From: Morella rubra
Taxonomy: Eukaryota > Streptophyta > Magnoliopsida > Fagales > Myricaceae
Length of the DNA stretch: 64,000 bases
Direction: 5' to 3'
NCBI GenBank assembly: GCA_003952965.2
Contig: CM025853.1
Span: forward strand, 1,456,803-1,520,802
Shown here: in pieces, positions 34,884-44,384 of the stretch
How the letters are laid out: each line of letters begins with the position of its first letter
Numbering within the stretch: position 1 is the stretch's first letter
Program-made: the position numbers and the translations under genes
The notes under the pieces: model-generated
What the model was told of the DNA's origin: nothing
Database searches by the model: none
What the model saw: only the letters and a program-made list of their open reading frames with translations

Positions 34884-35078
34884 TCACGAGCTACAGGCCA
34901 AAGACATTACAAAAGAGCCCATAATTTGGTCTATCTTGTCCTCAAACGAGCCAAACCGCGCCAGCAGCTCTTTCATGTGTCCTTCCAATTCGTCGCCCTT
35001 CTCCTTGTATGCCACTATCTCACTCTTACACTGTTCTACCTGTTCAGTGAAGTGGGTAACGCCCTTTATTAGTTCAAT
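34884..35078 (-). other. Minus-strand coiled-coil open frame, unidentified
   Basis: A 64-codon frame without its own ATG encodes FTEQVEQCKSEIVAYKEKGD followed by ELEGHMKELLARFGSFEDKI. It is rich in E, K and L with heptad-like spacing and stops at 34884. Composition and lack of repeats suggest a real exon remnant. I do not recognise the family. It could be the C-terminal exon of a captured or degenerate gene. There is no splice evidence beyond an AG near its 5' side. Confidence 0.3.
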
Positions 35079-35145
35079 TCAGCAAAAATATCATTTTTCC
35101 TCAAATACACACATCACACTTAATTGTTTTGTGATAGTTCTTTAG

Positions 35146-36050
35146 ACATTTGAATGCATTGTCATTGAGGAAGCAAAGTTTTAGGCAGAGGATATGCTTT
35201 TTATGAAAAGAAAGAAATACACTTCATCTTGATCCAAGACAAACTATGCTAATTGGTAGGCTACGTTTCATCTGTTCATACTAGAAAAAGATACTATAAA
35301 ATTATTTTGTTAGTATTAACAGAGAGACCCATCCTCTGAAAGACTGAAAACAAAAAACATCAGCAAAGGAAACAAAAGTAAAAACATGGGATTCAAGCCA
35401 ACTTTAATCCTTGACTTCAGATGACAACAAATATAGAATGTGGAGTCATGTCATGAGGAAGGAAAAATATTCTCTAAACCAAAAATCAAATTCCACCAAA
35501 AGATCAGGCCACCAAACCAATAAGCAAGTCTAGATCTTATGCATAAAGACCTAGCTAAACAAACAAAATTCTGAGATGACTCTAGATCTTCACTAAACCA
35601 GAAAATCCATACAATTACTGCGGAACAGTTTGGGAAGATTTTTTTCAAGGAACTTCTACATCACAAGGCATGTTCTTCCAATTAGCATAAAATCCCTACC
35701 TCATGTTAGCTAATGTCCAACACGATCATGCGTCTGGAAGTTTCCTAGTTAAATAAGTGAAGCATATGGATTAAGAAACATAAATCAGTCTCTAGATTAC
35801 TACTGTGACAGCAGAGATTGACTGTTGACATGGGAGTCCAGTATCAAAAATACTGGGACTTGGTGACAGTATCACAAATGTTCCAACCCAGATGTAACTT
35901 GGTTTGCTAACCAAATGCATTCGTATAAATCTTACATTCTATATGACCCTTGTTCTAGTACCCTACCATTTTCTACTTTGAGATCAGTATCACTGCCATT
36001 AATTCTTTTCTCATGGAAAAAACGAACAGTTGGATGCTTAGATATTGTAC
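35146..36050. other. Intergenic, no gene recognised
   Basis: Mixed AT-rich sequence, possibly intron or 3' flank of the oxysterol-binding-protein-like exons that follow on the minus strand. No exon carrying the family's EQVSHHPP-type signature is present here, although it would be expected next. Confidence 0.5.
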
Positions 36051-36551
36051 CTTCTCAGAGAAGAAGCGAATTCCTTTCTCAGGATAATCAGCTTCATAAG
36101 TTTCCCCTAACAAAGGGTTGAATGGTTTACAGTGTCTACCTTCAGAGGAAGCATATTCAGAAACTGTAAAAGCAGCAACGTTCAGAACCCTCTGGAGGCT
36201 GTTCCCTTGATTGCATATATAACACACAGGCACATGGAGAAAAGCGTTAAATCAAACAAACTGCTAAGCAGTAATCTGTCTTGATTCTAATGAAGCATTT
36301 AATCACTCTACACATGCAAAACAAGTTCAGAAAAAAAGAAGCAAATAGTTTGAATAGTACAGACCTTCCTCCTGAGTCAGCATTTTCCCCACATCAGAAT
36401 GACTCTCAACTTCTCTATAATTATCCAGAAGATTTGAAACTATTTTTGTAGAACCGCAACTATCAGTGGGTTCCATAAAATACTCCTGTGTCATGAAAGG
36501 ACATTTCATCTCCATCGGACGCTTCCTAAAGCTCTTGTTTTTCAATATCAT
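36051..36551 (-). pseudogene. Oxysterol-binding-protein-related (ORP) exon fragments
   Basis: ORPs are lipid-transfer proteins working at membrane contact sites. The exon at about 36051-36205 encodes [19 protein letters not shown] followed by [19 protein letters not shown]. This is the hallmark LLGETYE part of the sterol-binding domain. It has a usable AG acceptor upstream and ends RFFSEK at a GTACAA donor. The frame at 36327-36551 (TQEYFMEPTDSCGSTKIVSN) may be the upstream linker exon of the same gene, which is less certain. The pleckstrin-homology exons and the rest of the ligand-binding domain, including the His-His motif exon, are not found on either side. It is a partial duplicate or remnant. 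Confidence 0.7.
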
Positions 36552-36794
36552 TTTATGATTCAGTCGTGCTGCATTCTATAAATCATAATGAAAAGAAATA
36601 TGTAGACATGCTAAGACAGGCAAAACTAAAGCCATATATTGGAGCTCACGTACCACAGGGGTTTCAACACATTCTCCATGCAATTTCCGCAGGGGAAAAT
36701 GACTTAATGATCAAGGTCATAAGAATTATCATAAACTGAATTTTAAAGCCAAAATGTCCGGGCAAAATGAAATTTCAAGAGGGGAGATGATAAA

Positions 36795-36921
36795 TCTTTG
36801 GATTAGTTTTAACCTTGACAATAGAAATGCAAATACACAAATTGGCTCCCATTGGCCATTTCCATCAAACAAGTCAAGGCCAAAGTTAAAAACCCAAAAT
36901 GAAATATTAAATATTTTTGTT

Positions 36922-36969
<48 letters not shown>

Positions 36970-36970
36970 C
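36795..36970 (+). repeat. Dispersed repeat with (AG)21 microsatellite
   Basis: Inverted copy of 2470-2615. The microsatellite at 36924-36966 is expanded relative to the other copy. A reading frame rich in alternating R and E here is just the repeat. Confidence 0.8.
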
Positions 36971-37242
36971 ACAGAGTGCTCCATCAAAGAACAATCAAAT
37001 TCCATACAGACCAATATCAGTGACTCAAAATTCAAATGTTTGAAATGATAAATTGGCATAGATCTTAAGTTATAGATGTAGAAACTCAATAAAGGTTATC
37101 TACTATGAATAAAGGTCATTTCAATTAGGATCGCACATCAGCTCTAATTTGAAGGACATCCATGTAAACGTTATTTACTATGTACAGGTAGAACTTGCTA
37201 CTATACAGACAAAAGGAAAAGAGAACAATTATGTGTACTTAC

Positions 37243-37502
37243 GAAATTTTCACTGGGCAGACTCCGTTCAAAAGTGTACAAGAGAAGAATATGGTTCAAG
37301 TGATCTGCTTGCAATCCTTTACAAGATTCTCGTTTATTCCTTCTCCAAGTAAGAGTTCTATTAGTTTTTCGATCGACCCTGTTTCCAACAGAGTCCTCTT
37401 GCCAAGGGTAAAAACAACGTCTGTAGCAAGATCTTTTGATGAAAGACAGCAACCAGTTAGATCCGTGCATTCCATCTGACCTGCCCCAAAGACAGCAACC
37501 AA
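37243..37502 (-). other. Exon-like open frame, unidentified
   Basis: Minus strand 37502-37296 reads GQMECTDLTGCCLSSKDLAT followed by DVVFTLGKRTLLETGSIEKL and GEGINENLVKDCKQIT. It ends just before a perfect GTAAGT donor at about 37243, reached in a shifted frame. The balanced composition and donor suggest a real exon with a small frameshift. I do not recognise the protein family and assign no function. Whether it belongs to the ORP remnant next to it is unknown. Confidence 0.35.
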
Positions 37503-38247
37503 CGTTACGTTTGGATTGACAAATTTGATTTTTTGGGAAAATTATTTTTATTCAATTTTAAATTGTTATTTTGAATTTCATTTTTTCTTATATAAACGTA
37601 AGTATGTTTTAGTTGTATTTTGAATAAGGTATTGCAATTTTGACAGAAAATGCATAAATATGTCATTATTAATAAAATAAAATGAAATATATTAAATAGA
37701 CATTATTCACAATACGAGAAACTACTGTTCAATTTGCAATATAAACAAATTTTATGAATACAAAGAGAAACGGTAGCTTTGGCCATTACTTCACGAGCTT
37801 TCTTCGTTTCTTTTCATTTTTAGTTTTCTTTATCTTTGATTCTGGTCATCCTTCGTTTTTTTATCCTTTTAGTTAGTTTTTGGTAATTCCTCTACAAACG
37901 ATCAAAATATTCTCATAATTAAAACATTCTTCCAAAAATAATTTATAACAATGATAAAATCAAAGAAACAAATTAACTGAGCAAAACATCAACTCATTGT
38001 GAAGTCTTCACTATAAGATGAGTAGAAGAGGTTCTTACAGCGAAATGTCAATACCCAGCAGCTCACCAAATAGATATTTTATGCTTTTGAATGCATGAAT
38101 AGATATGAAAAGGACAATGTAGTTCTTTTTAGAGCAAAAACGACAGCGTATTTAAACCCTCTCATAAAATTTTAACACATACCTTGTCGATGCAATTTCC
38201 ACCAACTACTTATTCTGCTGAAAAGCAAAGTGGATTAGGAAATTCCA
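37503..38247. other. AT-rich intergenic, no gene recognised
   Basis: Low-complexity A/T sequence with no exon, RNA gene or element end that I can support. Confidence 0.5.
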
Positions 38248-38960
38248 GTTTTCAAAGCGACAGGTCGGGTCACAACTATGACTTCAAAACTTATATGCAG
38301 TACTTTCTTTTTTTCTAAGCATGTATTTGAAGTATTTTTCTTTTTCCTTGCCTGCATATGAAGTACTTTTTTCTCTTTAAGCAAGAAGGGTAACCAACGT
38401 AATAATCTTTTTTGAGCGTGATCACATGAATACTCCTCTATTATAGAATATCTTGTTTGAGCCATAATTATTGAAATACTCGTTTTATCCTAATTTGTAC
38501 AAAACTATTGCTAGAAAACAGTAATAATTAAAAAGTTGAAATTGTGTTGAAATCTTTGAATAACTTAACAAATTGTGCTATAACACTAGTAACAGATAAA
38601 CTATCCAAGTAAGAAAGATCATGTTTTTGTGATTTCTAATGAATAAAGTACGGGACGACCTTCCAAGTGACAAAAGAAAAATGATTTTTTTTGAAGAAAA
38701 TAATAAATTTAAATTTAAAAATAATTCTATAATAGTAATTGACAAAAGATTTAAATTGTACAAGGGAAATGCTTTATCTTAGGGGCATTCACTACTATAC
38801 GAGGGAAATAGTTTCTAAACAAAAAAAAAAAATATTGAGAAAAAGTGGAAGGACTTCTTCATTAATTTAGCCCTATGGAAAAAAAACAAAAAAATTTAGA
38901 AGAAGAAGAAGAAGAAATAAAGGGCTGTGACACGCCCATAGGTATATTATAAAGCAATTG
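38248..38960 (+). repeat. 0.7-kb dispersed repeat, copy B
   Basis: Match to 32823-33490. It ends at AGCAATTGG, immediately before the LINE 5' region begins. Confidence 0.85.
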
Positions 38961-39230
38961 GCTAAGCCGCTCTCTCTGTAGTCTGTAGAGCTTTCACTCT
39001 TACTTTGTCTTCCTAAACCTAGCCCTCCTTTTACTGTTCCTTCTCTCGTCTCCCTCTTTCATCTGTCTCGACCTATCTATTCCCCTGTCACCTCATCCTA
39101 CTTCCCCTCTTTCTTCCTTCTTCCCTACCCCTTTTCCCTCTACATTTATCCTGTTCCCTTTTGTTACCCTTCTTTGCGCTCCATCCGCTTTGTCCATTCC
39201 TCTTCCTTAGTTGATTTGTGGCCAACTCTT

Positions 39231-40466
39231 ATGGGTCAAGAAGACCTTATAAAAGAACTGGAAGAGTTGGCCCTTCGCACTCACAATCTCAACTGGGGAA
39301 ATGACGCTGATGATGTGGAAGTCTATAGAGAGGAACTCTGAGAAACTTGCAAGCTGTATGTTGATTGGAAGACTTGTTTCTCAGCGAGTCATGAATAAGC
39401 AAGCCGTTAGAGACATACTCCTTGCTTCATGGAGGTATGTTGATGGCCTTATCATTGATGACTTTGGAGTTAATACTTATTTATTCACCTTCCCATCCGT
39501 ATCAGTTAGAGATCGTATTTATGATATTGGGCCTTGGAATGTACGAGGAAATCTCCTCATTCTTAAACACTGGAATCCCAATGCTACCTTCCCAGAGTTG
39601 GAGCTTTACAAAACTCCAATTTGGGTGCAAGTCCATGGTTTACCACTAATCGCATGAACAGAGATAGTATCATGAATGTCGGCGTTTCTATAGGGGCTGT
39701 CCTTGACGTGGATCTTTTGCCATCCGAGAAAGTCTGGTGCACCAGCATTAAAGTTCTTCTTGACATCCGGAAACCTTTGTTGCCAGGGTACTATCAAAAA
39801 CGCCATAATGCAGAGCCATGTTGGGTTCAGTTTAAATACGAAAGGATTTCGAAGTTCTGTTATAATTGTGGGAAGTTGGGGCACACTCAACTGGGTTGTG
39901 CATTCCAGCCAGTCTTGACTGATCCCAATTTTCGTTTTGGGCCTAGAATGAAGGCGGAGGGTATTCTGAACAAACGATGTGCTGGTGACTCCCCTTCTTC
40001 TGAGCCGTCTTTCCTCTTCAACCTAGTCCACCTTCGCCCTTCGCCCTTCCCAATCCATATCCGCTCTCATCTCAACTTTTCTCACCACTCCCTCAACCAA
40101 CCACATCTCCTCCATCTCTGGAAATTATTCAACTCCACGTTACTCAGTCTCCTTCCTTGTGCCCACGATATTCTATATCATCCAAGTATGACCTGCAAAC
40201 TTGATGAAGCGCGTGGCATTGATAGTGGCGTAGAAGTAAAAACTATTTTACAGTCTACTTCTGCAGCAGGCCTAGACTCTTCCCAAGCTTTAATGTTTGC
40301 GCCGAATGGATCGCTAATTTCTCCGGGTGTCAGACAAAGGCAGTCCTCAGAAGTAGTTCGTGCTCTCTTTTTAGAAGAGTCTAATCCGGACCCACCAGCG
40401 AAACTTTCGCTGACTCAATACCTGGCTCCTGGTACTTTGAACTCTATGGAGACGGAAGCATCGTAG
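39231..40466 (+). pseudogene. LINE ORF1 (DUF4283 plus zinc knuckle), frameshifted
   Basis: It opens MGQEDLIKELEELALRTHNL at 39231. After a frameshift near 39315 it continues LIGRLVSQRVMNKQAV, then DIGPWNVRGNLLILKHW and VQVHGLP (DUF4283 domain). A second frameshift lies near 39640. Then VWCTSIKVLLDIRKPLLPG and CYNCGKLGHTQLGC at 39858-39899, a C-x2-C-x4-H-x4-C knuckle as in plant LINE RNA-binding proteins. The Ser/Pro-rich tail runs to 40466. Both frameshifts are small. It binds element RNA in the family; this copy would not give one protein. Confidence 0.75.
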
Positions 40467-40925
40467 AATTGTTTATTGCCTAAAGTGGCTACCCACGGCT
40501 TGATCCGAACCAATTTCAACTCTGAATGACCACCCTTTGGACCCTTATGAGAACCCCTCACAGCCCATGTCATTGGAAGCCCAAAATGACCATCTGTCTT
40601 CCTTTAAGCCCGTATGGACAGCCACTATTATCCCACCCAACATGTTTCTCTTCAAATCAAAACAACCTTAGTCTCTATTGTTCCACTCTTCCCTCTAACA
40701 TCTCTGATTCTTCCTCTCTACAAGTATTCGTCAGCGCTCTAAGTCTAAAATCTCTACAGATGAAGATGATTTTCCCATTGCAGCTCTCAAGATTCGGACC
40801 AAGGTTTCAAAACATGTTGGCTCATCCTTGCAAAGCTCTGCTCTCAAGCGCAAAAACCTTGAAAAAGGCAAATCCACGCTGTTGGCTGCATCTTTGTCTA
40901 ATCCCTTTTATTCTCTTCTAATTTT

Positions 40926-41055
40926 ATGGTCAAGGAGGCGGGCCTTATTAAGTCCCCCAAGTCCAAGAGGCTTTTATTTTGGAATTGTCGGGGTTTAGCT
41001 CGAGCCCTGACAGTTCGAGCTCTTCGAGCGTTAGTCAGGTCTCATTCACTGGGTT
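40926..41055 (+). pseudogene. LINE ORF2 start (endonuclease N-terminus)
   Basis: The frame from ATG 40926 contains KRLLFWNCRGLARALTVRAL, then LVRSHSLGLV. This is the first block of the endonuclease-exonuclease-phosphatase domain, with its metal-binding Asn in WNCRGL. Similarity stops near 41055 and the downstream residues are unrelated. Confidence 0.75.
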
Positions 41056-43189
41056 TGGTTACTATCCCCACTCCCTATTATCCTCATTCTTCACATCCAT
41101 GGCCCGAATCTAAACTTGGGCATCTAACGTTCACAAAATTGCTAGGTCAATTAATGAAGCCAGGTTAAGAAATTAGACCTCAGTTAAGCAAACTCACCTT
41201 GGTTAAGCAAAACTCACCCTGATTAGCAAACTGCCCAGGTTAATCGACCCTATCAGCTTCTTCCCTCCTCTACCACCACCCCCGAAACCCTTCCCTTCCC
41301 CCGCTGAACATTGTATGGAAATTGATTTCTTCCCTCTGTTTGCGCTAATCGATTTCTTCCTCTCCACAAGCTTTGGTCACGTTAAACAATCGCACATATT
41401 AGTAAGCTTTCATCCTTGCTTCCCCACTCTAGTTGCAGGTTTTCTGAATATTTTAGGAGCCTTTTTTTCCTTTAGTTTTAGAAATAGAAGTGCCCTGTTT
41501 GGTTGCTGAGAAAGCTTGTTTGATGATTTGTGGGAAAATTATCTTATTTCTAAAAATTGATTATGCTGAAATAGAAGTGCCCTATTTTAAACAATCGCCC
41601 AGATTCTACTTAATGTATATTTTGAGACTATATCTTTATTATTGACTTGATTGTTGTAATAGGTAAAGAAACTATTGACACTCTTATATTTTATGGCTTT
41701 ATTCCCTTCACATGTTGTCTCTTTCTTCTTCGTAGTTGCTATACCTTTTTGCTGCTTTGCATATAACCAGAAGTTTTTTGATTTGCCTATTGATAGAAGT
41801 TTTCTTCAAGCTAGAGGTTTTCTCCTTTTTTTTTTTTCACTACAACTTATAGCACAAAAGAGTTTGAGCCATATCAGTATAATTGATATAATGGCTGACT
41901 TAATTTCATAAAAAGGGTTGAGCCATATCAGTATGAAAGCAATCCACAACCAACTTTGTTGGTTGTGGCCATAAATAGATGTCTCTTCAAGAAGGTGAAC
42001 AGACTCGGCTTTGAGTCAGGCAGCTGAATGAAGATGATGCTAGTGCCTCCTCAAGATTAATATACTAATTTGGAAGTTCTAATTGTACATGCTGTATGCA
42101 TTTTTTTATTTCAAAGAATTTTTGGGGGGCACCAAATGAAGTCCCAATTGTACATGACCTTTTGAATATTTCGTTTTATCAGTAAAATTGTGGTGCCAAT
42201 TGTGAAGGTTGAACACATATAAAGATATTACGTAATTCTCAGATTTGCTGCATGTTATGAATCTCTTCCTATTACATATTTGAACTATTACGTAATCCCC
42301 ATATTTGCTGGAATTGTGAAGATTCATGTTATGTTTATGCCATTATATCTTTGTCTAGGTTGGAAAAGAGAAAGGTTACTTGCTGAAACAAGGGATCAAA
42401 ATACTTCAAAAAGATCTCAGGTATTAGAAAACTTCAAGCATAGTTGATTCCATTGATTATACCTTTGTTCTTCCCATCATCTTAGTTAAAAATATTGGCT
42501 ACAATGTTAATTCTAGAAAAGGGAAGTATTTCTTGAAGGTACTTTATTTGAGTGGCTTCAGGATTTTTCCATCCTAGGACATGTTTGGAGCCTTCTTCCA
42601 TGCATACAATTGGTACAACAGTTGGTGTGATCCTTCCCGTGGTCGGGGGGTGTTCGTGCCTTGTCACAACCAACTGCTTGTCATTTGCAAGTACTTGATG
42701 AGTTGAGGTATTGTCACTACCAAATTTATTATTTTTATGTTTACTATTTGAAACAAAATCACTGTAACAATTTTGTTTGTGCATTCCTCCTTCGTAGCCA
42801 TCCACTGAGGACGAGGTACTTCACGGGGAGGAGGAAGTGGTCGAGGACGAGGGCGAGGACGAATTGATAATGGATGATTTAGGAGCCTTGAAGTTATAGA
42901 AGAGTTGGCATCATGTAAGTTTGTTTGAACTCTGCCCATTGCATTGAATATGCCCACAATCAAGTGGGATGAGGTAATAAATTACTCCAATTAGTATTGC
43001 CAAATTGTTATTTTTAAACTTCTTTCTGTGCAGATATATTGTAAAAGTCATTGACATCAGTGACCAGCAGCATTTTGAGTCATTTTTTTTAGTGTGATCT
43101 TAGTTATAACATTGCTGCTTCTATTCTATGTGAAGCCTGGAAATTATTGTATAAGGACCAAGAAACAAAACACACATTCAAATCTCTAT
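41056..43189. other. Intergenic, no gene clearly recognised
   Basis: Bases 42811-42884 read plus-strand as an RG-rich peptide (RGTSRGGGSGRGRGRGRIDN), which could be an exon remnant of an RNA-binding protein. Bases about 42360-42421 (GKEKGYLLKQGIKILQKDL, then a GT donor) may be another exon. Neither can be assigned. Bases 41110-41230 and 41875-42010 recur rearranged near 43.4-43.65 kb. Confidence 0.35.
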
Positions 43190-43650
43190 GGTCTTTAAGC
43201 TTCAAAAACTCTTTCTGGAAAAGTAGCAAATCCTACGCTGTTGGCATTCTCTTTGCTCTAATCCCTTTTTTATTTCTTTTGATTGACTATTGATATGGTC
43301 TCAAGCTAGAGAGGCGGGCCTTTTTTTTCCCCCTTCCAAGAGGATCAATGAATTAGTTTCGGGAGTTTAGCGATCAGTATAATTGACCTACATGGCGATG
43401 CTTAATTCTTAAAAAGCGTTAGTTGAGTCATATCAGTATTGAAACAAGGTGAGAAAAAAATGTGGACTTCAATTTTTATTCCAAAATAAATCATAATAGA
43501 ACCCACTGGTTGTGGCACATAAATCCATGGTCTCTTCGAAACTAAACTTGAACAGACTAACGCTTCACAAAATTGCAGGTCAGAGTTTGGTCTAACTAGG
43601 GTGAGTTTTGCTTAACCGAAGTCTAATTTCTTAACCATTCTTTATTAATT
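43190..43650. repeat. Rearranged partial duplicate of the LINE region
   Basis: Bases 43197-43375 match 40845-41000 (ORF1-ORF2 junction). Bases 43376-43560 match 41875-42010. Bases 43600-43640 are the reverse complement of 41158-41200. The order and one orientation differ, indicating duplication followed by inversion or deletion. Confidence 0.6.
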
Positions 43651-43884
43651 AATCTGATAATTTTGTGACCGTTAGATACCTAAATTTAAATCTGGGCCAT
43701 AGATGTGAAGAACGGAGATAAAAGGCGGTGGGGTTGGTAACCGAACCTAGTATTAATAAATCATCTGCACAACCAGTCTTCCATAAAAGTCAACATCCTC
43801 AAGCCCAGCGTCAGAAATACCAATATCCACGTATCATTTTTATTCAGCGAGTCAAAAAGATGGCTACCATCTGCATCGGCAATC

Positions 43885-44384
43885 AAATGTTTGAGCATTC
43901 GCAATGGGGACCTGGTCAGAAAGATCCCACCTTTCACGAGGTAGTCAATTTCAGCTCTTTCTTTCATGCCTGCTCAAACTGCCCCGTATCCAGCCGTCTA
44001 TAGCAGAACGTTTTTGCTCCCGTCATTCTAATACGACTCTCAACTATATATAAATTCTCCTATAGTAAGGGTTTCTCCCTTTTGCTTGCAGTTTGGTGGG
44101 TTTGTTTCTTCTCAAGCTGTACGGTCGAAGAATTTGAGTTATTCTTTCTTTGTTTTGTTGCCTAGTAGTTGGGCCTTTTTAGTTGTTGTACTTGAATTTG
44201 AAACTTGTTTGATTATTTCATTAAGGAACCAGTGTTAGAAGAGCTACTATTTCCTTTTCCTTCGAATTAGTTCAGCTGATTTGGAAGTCCTGATTCACGT
44301 CCTGTTATCAGGCGGAGTACTCCGATTCGCGCTGTTGGGCACTAGGAGAAGTTTGAGAGTTCTGGCCTTCTATGCCCTATTGGA
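43885..44384 (+). promoter_or_regulatory. Promoter and 5' leader of receptor kinase copy A
   Basis: TATATATAAA at 44045-44054 is followed by a C/T-rich start-like region (44070-44085) and about 300 bases to the ATG at 44385. The segment is nearly identical to copy B (59612-60135), except that a block of about 69 bp including the TATA box is absent there. Confidence 0.5.

Larger units (their letters stand above)
38965..41055 (+). mobile_element. LINE retrotransposon, 5' end present, 3' truncated
   Basis: A CT-rich leader (38965-39230) precedes ORF1 (39231-40466) and the first 40 or so codons of ORF2 (40926-41055). The rest of ORF2 (reverse transcriptase), the 3' UTR and the poly-A tail are absent. 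New LINE inserts are normally truncated at the 5' end, so later deletion or replacement removed the 3' part. Confidence 0.75.

Noticed and set aside
36754..37023. Open frame with alternating Arg and Glu
   Set aside because: Translation of the AG microsatellite.
42664..42963. Minus-strand Pro/Arg-rich open frame
   Set aside because: Complement of an RG-coding, GA-rich plus-strand stretch; no family features.
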